DNA of 64,000 nucleotides, taken from G965262015 sp965262015 (GTDB lineage: Bacteria > Spirochaetota > Leptospiria > Turneriellales > CBDBES01). The stretch covers positions 1,426,001-1,490,000 of the forward strand of contig OZ253494.1 in the NCBI GenBank assembly GCA_965262015.1. The letters run 5' to 3'. Positions 63,520-64,000 of this stretch are shown here, in pieces (position 1 is the stretch's first letter; every line of letters begins with the position of its first letter). Position numbers and translations under genes: made by a program. Below the pieces are notes generated by a model, which worked only from the letters and a program-made list of their open reading frames with translations, had not been told where the DNA came from and did not search any database.

Positions 63520-64000
63520 TATGGTTTATTAGGTATAATTGAATAAATTTTATTTGTTTCTTCATTACCTGTACCTGTAAAATCAATCATATCTTCATAA
63601 GATGCACCTGATGATATCATTGGATACACTTTTTCTTCTTCAGGTATAACAACTTCTAATAGACAACATTCTTTAGATTCGATAAGAAAATCCAGACCAC
63701 TTTCAATTTCTGTATGTTTAGTAATTTTTTTAGCAGGTAAATCAAATGCCCTAGTTATAGCAATAAAATCAGGATTATAACTCATGGTTGATTCGGCAAA
63801 ACGTTTTTGATAAAATAGCTCTTGCCATTGTCTTACCATTCCTAAAAAACCATTATTAAAAACAATAATTTTAACAGAGATGTTATACATTTTAGCGGTT
63901 GCTAGTTCTTGCATACACATCTGAAAAGAACCATCACCTGAAATAACAAAAACATCTTTCTCTGGTAAAGCAACCTTTGCACCTAGTCCAGCAGGAAAAC
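63519..64000 (-). CDS. ilvB: Acetolactate synthase large subunit (C-terminal part, truncated by window)
   Basis: Condenses two pyruvates to acetolactate in branched-chain amino acid synthesis. The open frame runs off the window edge, so only the last 160 residues are visible. They include the thiamine-diphosphate motif ISGDGSFQMCMQELA and the downstream FNNGFLGMVRQWQELFYQKR, with the conserved Asn. The C terminus GLDFLIESKECCLLEVVIPE is normal. The internal ATG near 63920 is not a start, because the frame and homology continue upstream. Confidence 0.93.
   Translation of the reverse strand, partial: FPAGLGAKVALPEKDVFVISGDGSFQMCMQELATAKMYNISVKIIVFNNGFLGMVRQWQELFYQKRFAESTMSYNPDFIAITRAFDLPAKKITKHTEIESGLDFLIESKECCLLEVVIPEEEKVYPMISSGASYEDMIDFTGTGNEETNKIYSIIPNKP

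Noticed and set aside
63920..63922. Internal ATG as ilvB start
   Set aside because: The thiamine motif lies upstream of it in the same frame, so the gene continues past the window edge.

Overview
The window is AT-rich, gene-dense bacterial chromosome, and the best reading is a spirochaete related to the Leptospira group. The strongest marker is a FlaB-type periplasmic flagellin at 57637-58485. Supporting signs are short lipoprotein signal peptides, a type II secretion GspC, and a TonB/ExbB/ExbD system feeding an outer-membrane receptor. The species cannot be named from this window. The cell looks biosynthetically competent: fatty acids, purine, pyrimidine, NAD, menaquinone, branched-chain and aromatic amino acids, and methionine are all represented.

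Layout. 1-1225: decayed end of a surface repeat protein and a relic of an IS30-like element. 1307-5938: tightly packed fatty-acid operon (fabD, an enoyl-ACP reductase-like SDR, fabG, fabF, a phosphopantetheinyl transferase). 6113-9983: small zinc-ribbon protein, ybaB, recR, a glycosyltransferase, a quinone-reductase-like protein and pdhB. 9984-17100 (minus): DUF368 transporter, family 4 uracil-DNA glycosylase, nadB, a hydrolase, purF, fmt and a small protein. 17162-17771: dead IS30-like element. 17852-27238: recO-like gene, gspC, pcnB, a crotonase, menA, cmk, rpsA, fumC and an unknown. 27235-29087 (minus): a lipoprotein and outer-membrane protein pair. 29160-30728: a second IS30-derived element, bounded by perfect 9-bp inverted repeats, with a lipoprotein gene inside. 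30783-32253: exbB/exbD and a second acyl carrier protein. 32494-38113 (minus): ferredoxin, pyrG, metH. 38194-46298: integrase fragment, ilvD, aroB, aroQ, an unknown, comEC, lpd. 46289-47420 (minus): rnc, acpP. 47655-50240: four-gene membrane redox cluster. 50265-57524: pyrB, then exbB-exbD-tonB-receptor-lipoprotein. 57637-64000: flagellin, a frameshifted acyl-CoA synthetase, a decayed gene, two unknowns, ilvH and partial ilvB.

How the parts fit. The fab operon, the phosphopantetheinyl transferase and the two unlinked ACP genes form one lipid-building set. Both ACP genes share an almost identical upstream element that keeps the same distance to a TTGAC box. PdhB and Lpd supply acetyl-CoA from separate loci, and MenA feeds a respiratory quinone pool. 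The ExbB-ExbD-TonB-receptor-lipoprotein run is a complete outer-membrane uptake unit, probably for a metal or cofactor. The least described unit is at 47655-50240: a ferric-reductase-like membrane domain fused to a Rieske domain, next to an anchored protein with a Cys/His-rich motif and two small membrane proteins.

Genome decay is visible in several places: three IS30-like relics, a dispersed intergenic repeat of about 50 bp, an integrase fragment, a single-base frameshift in a C run, and a gene remnant with in-frame stops. No tRNA, rRNA or CRISPR array was found.
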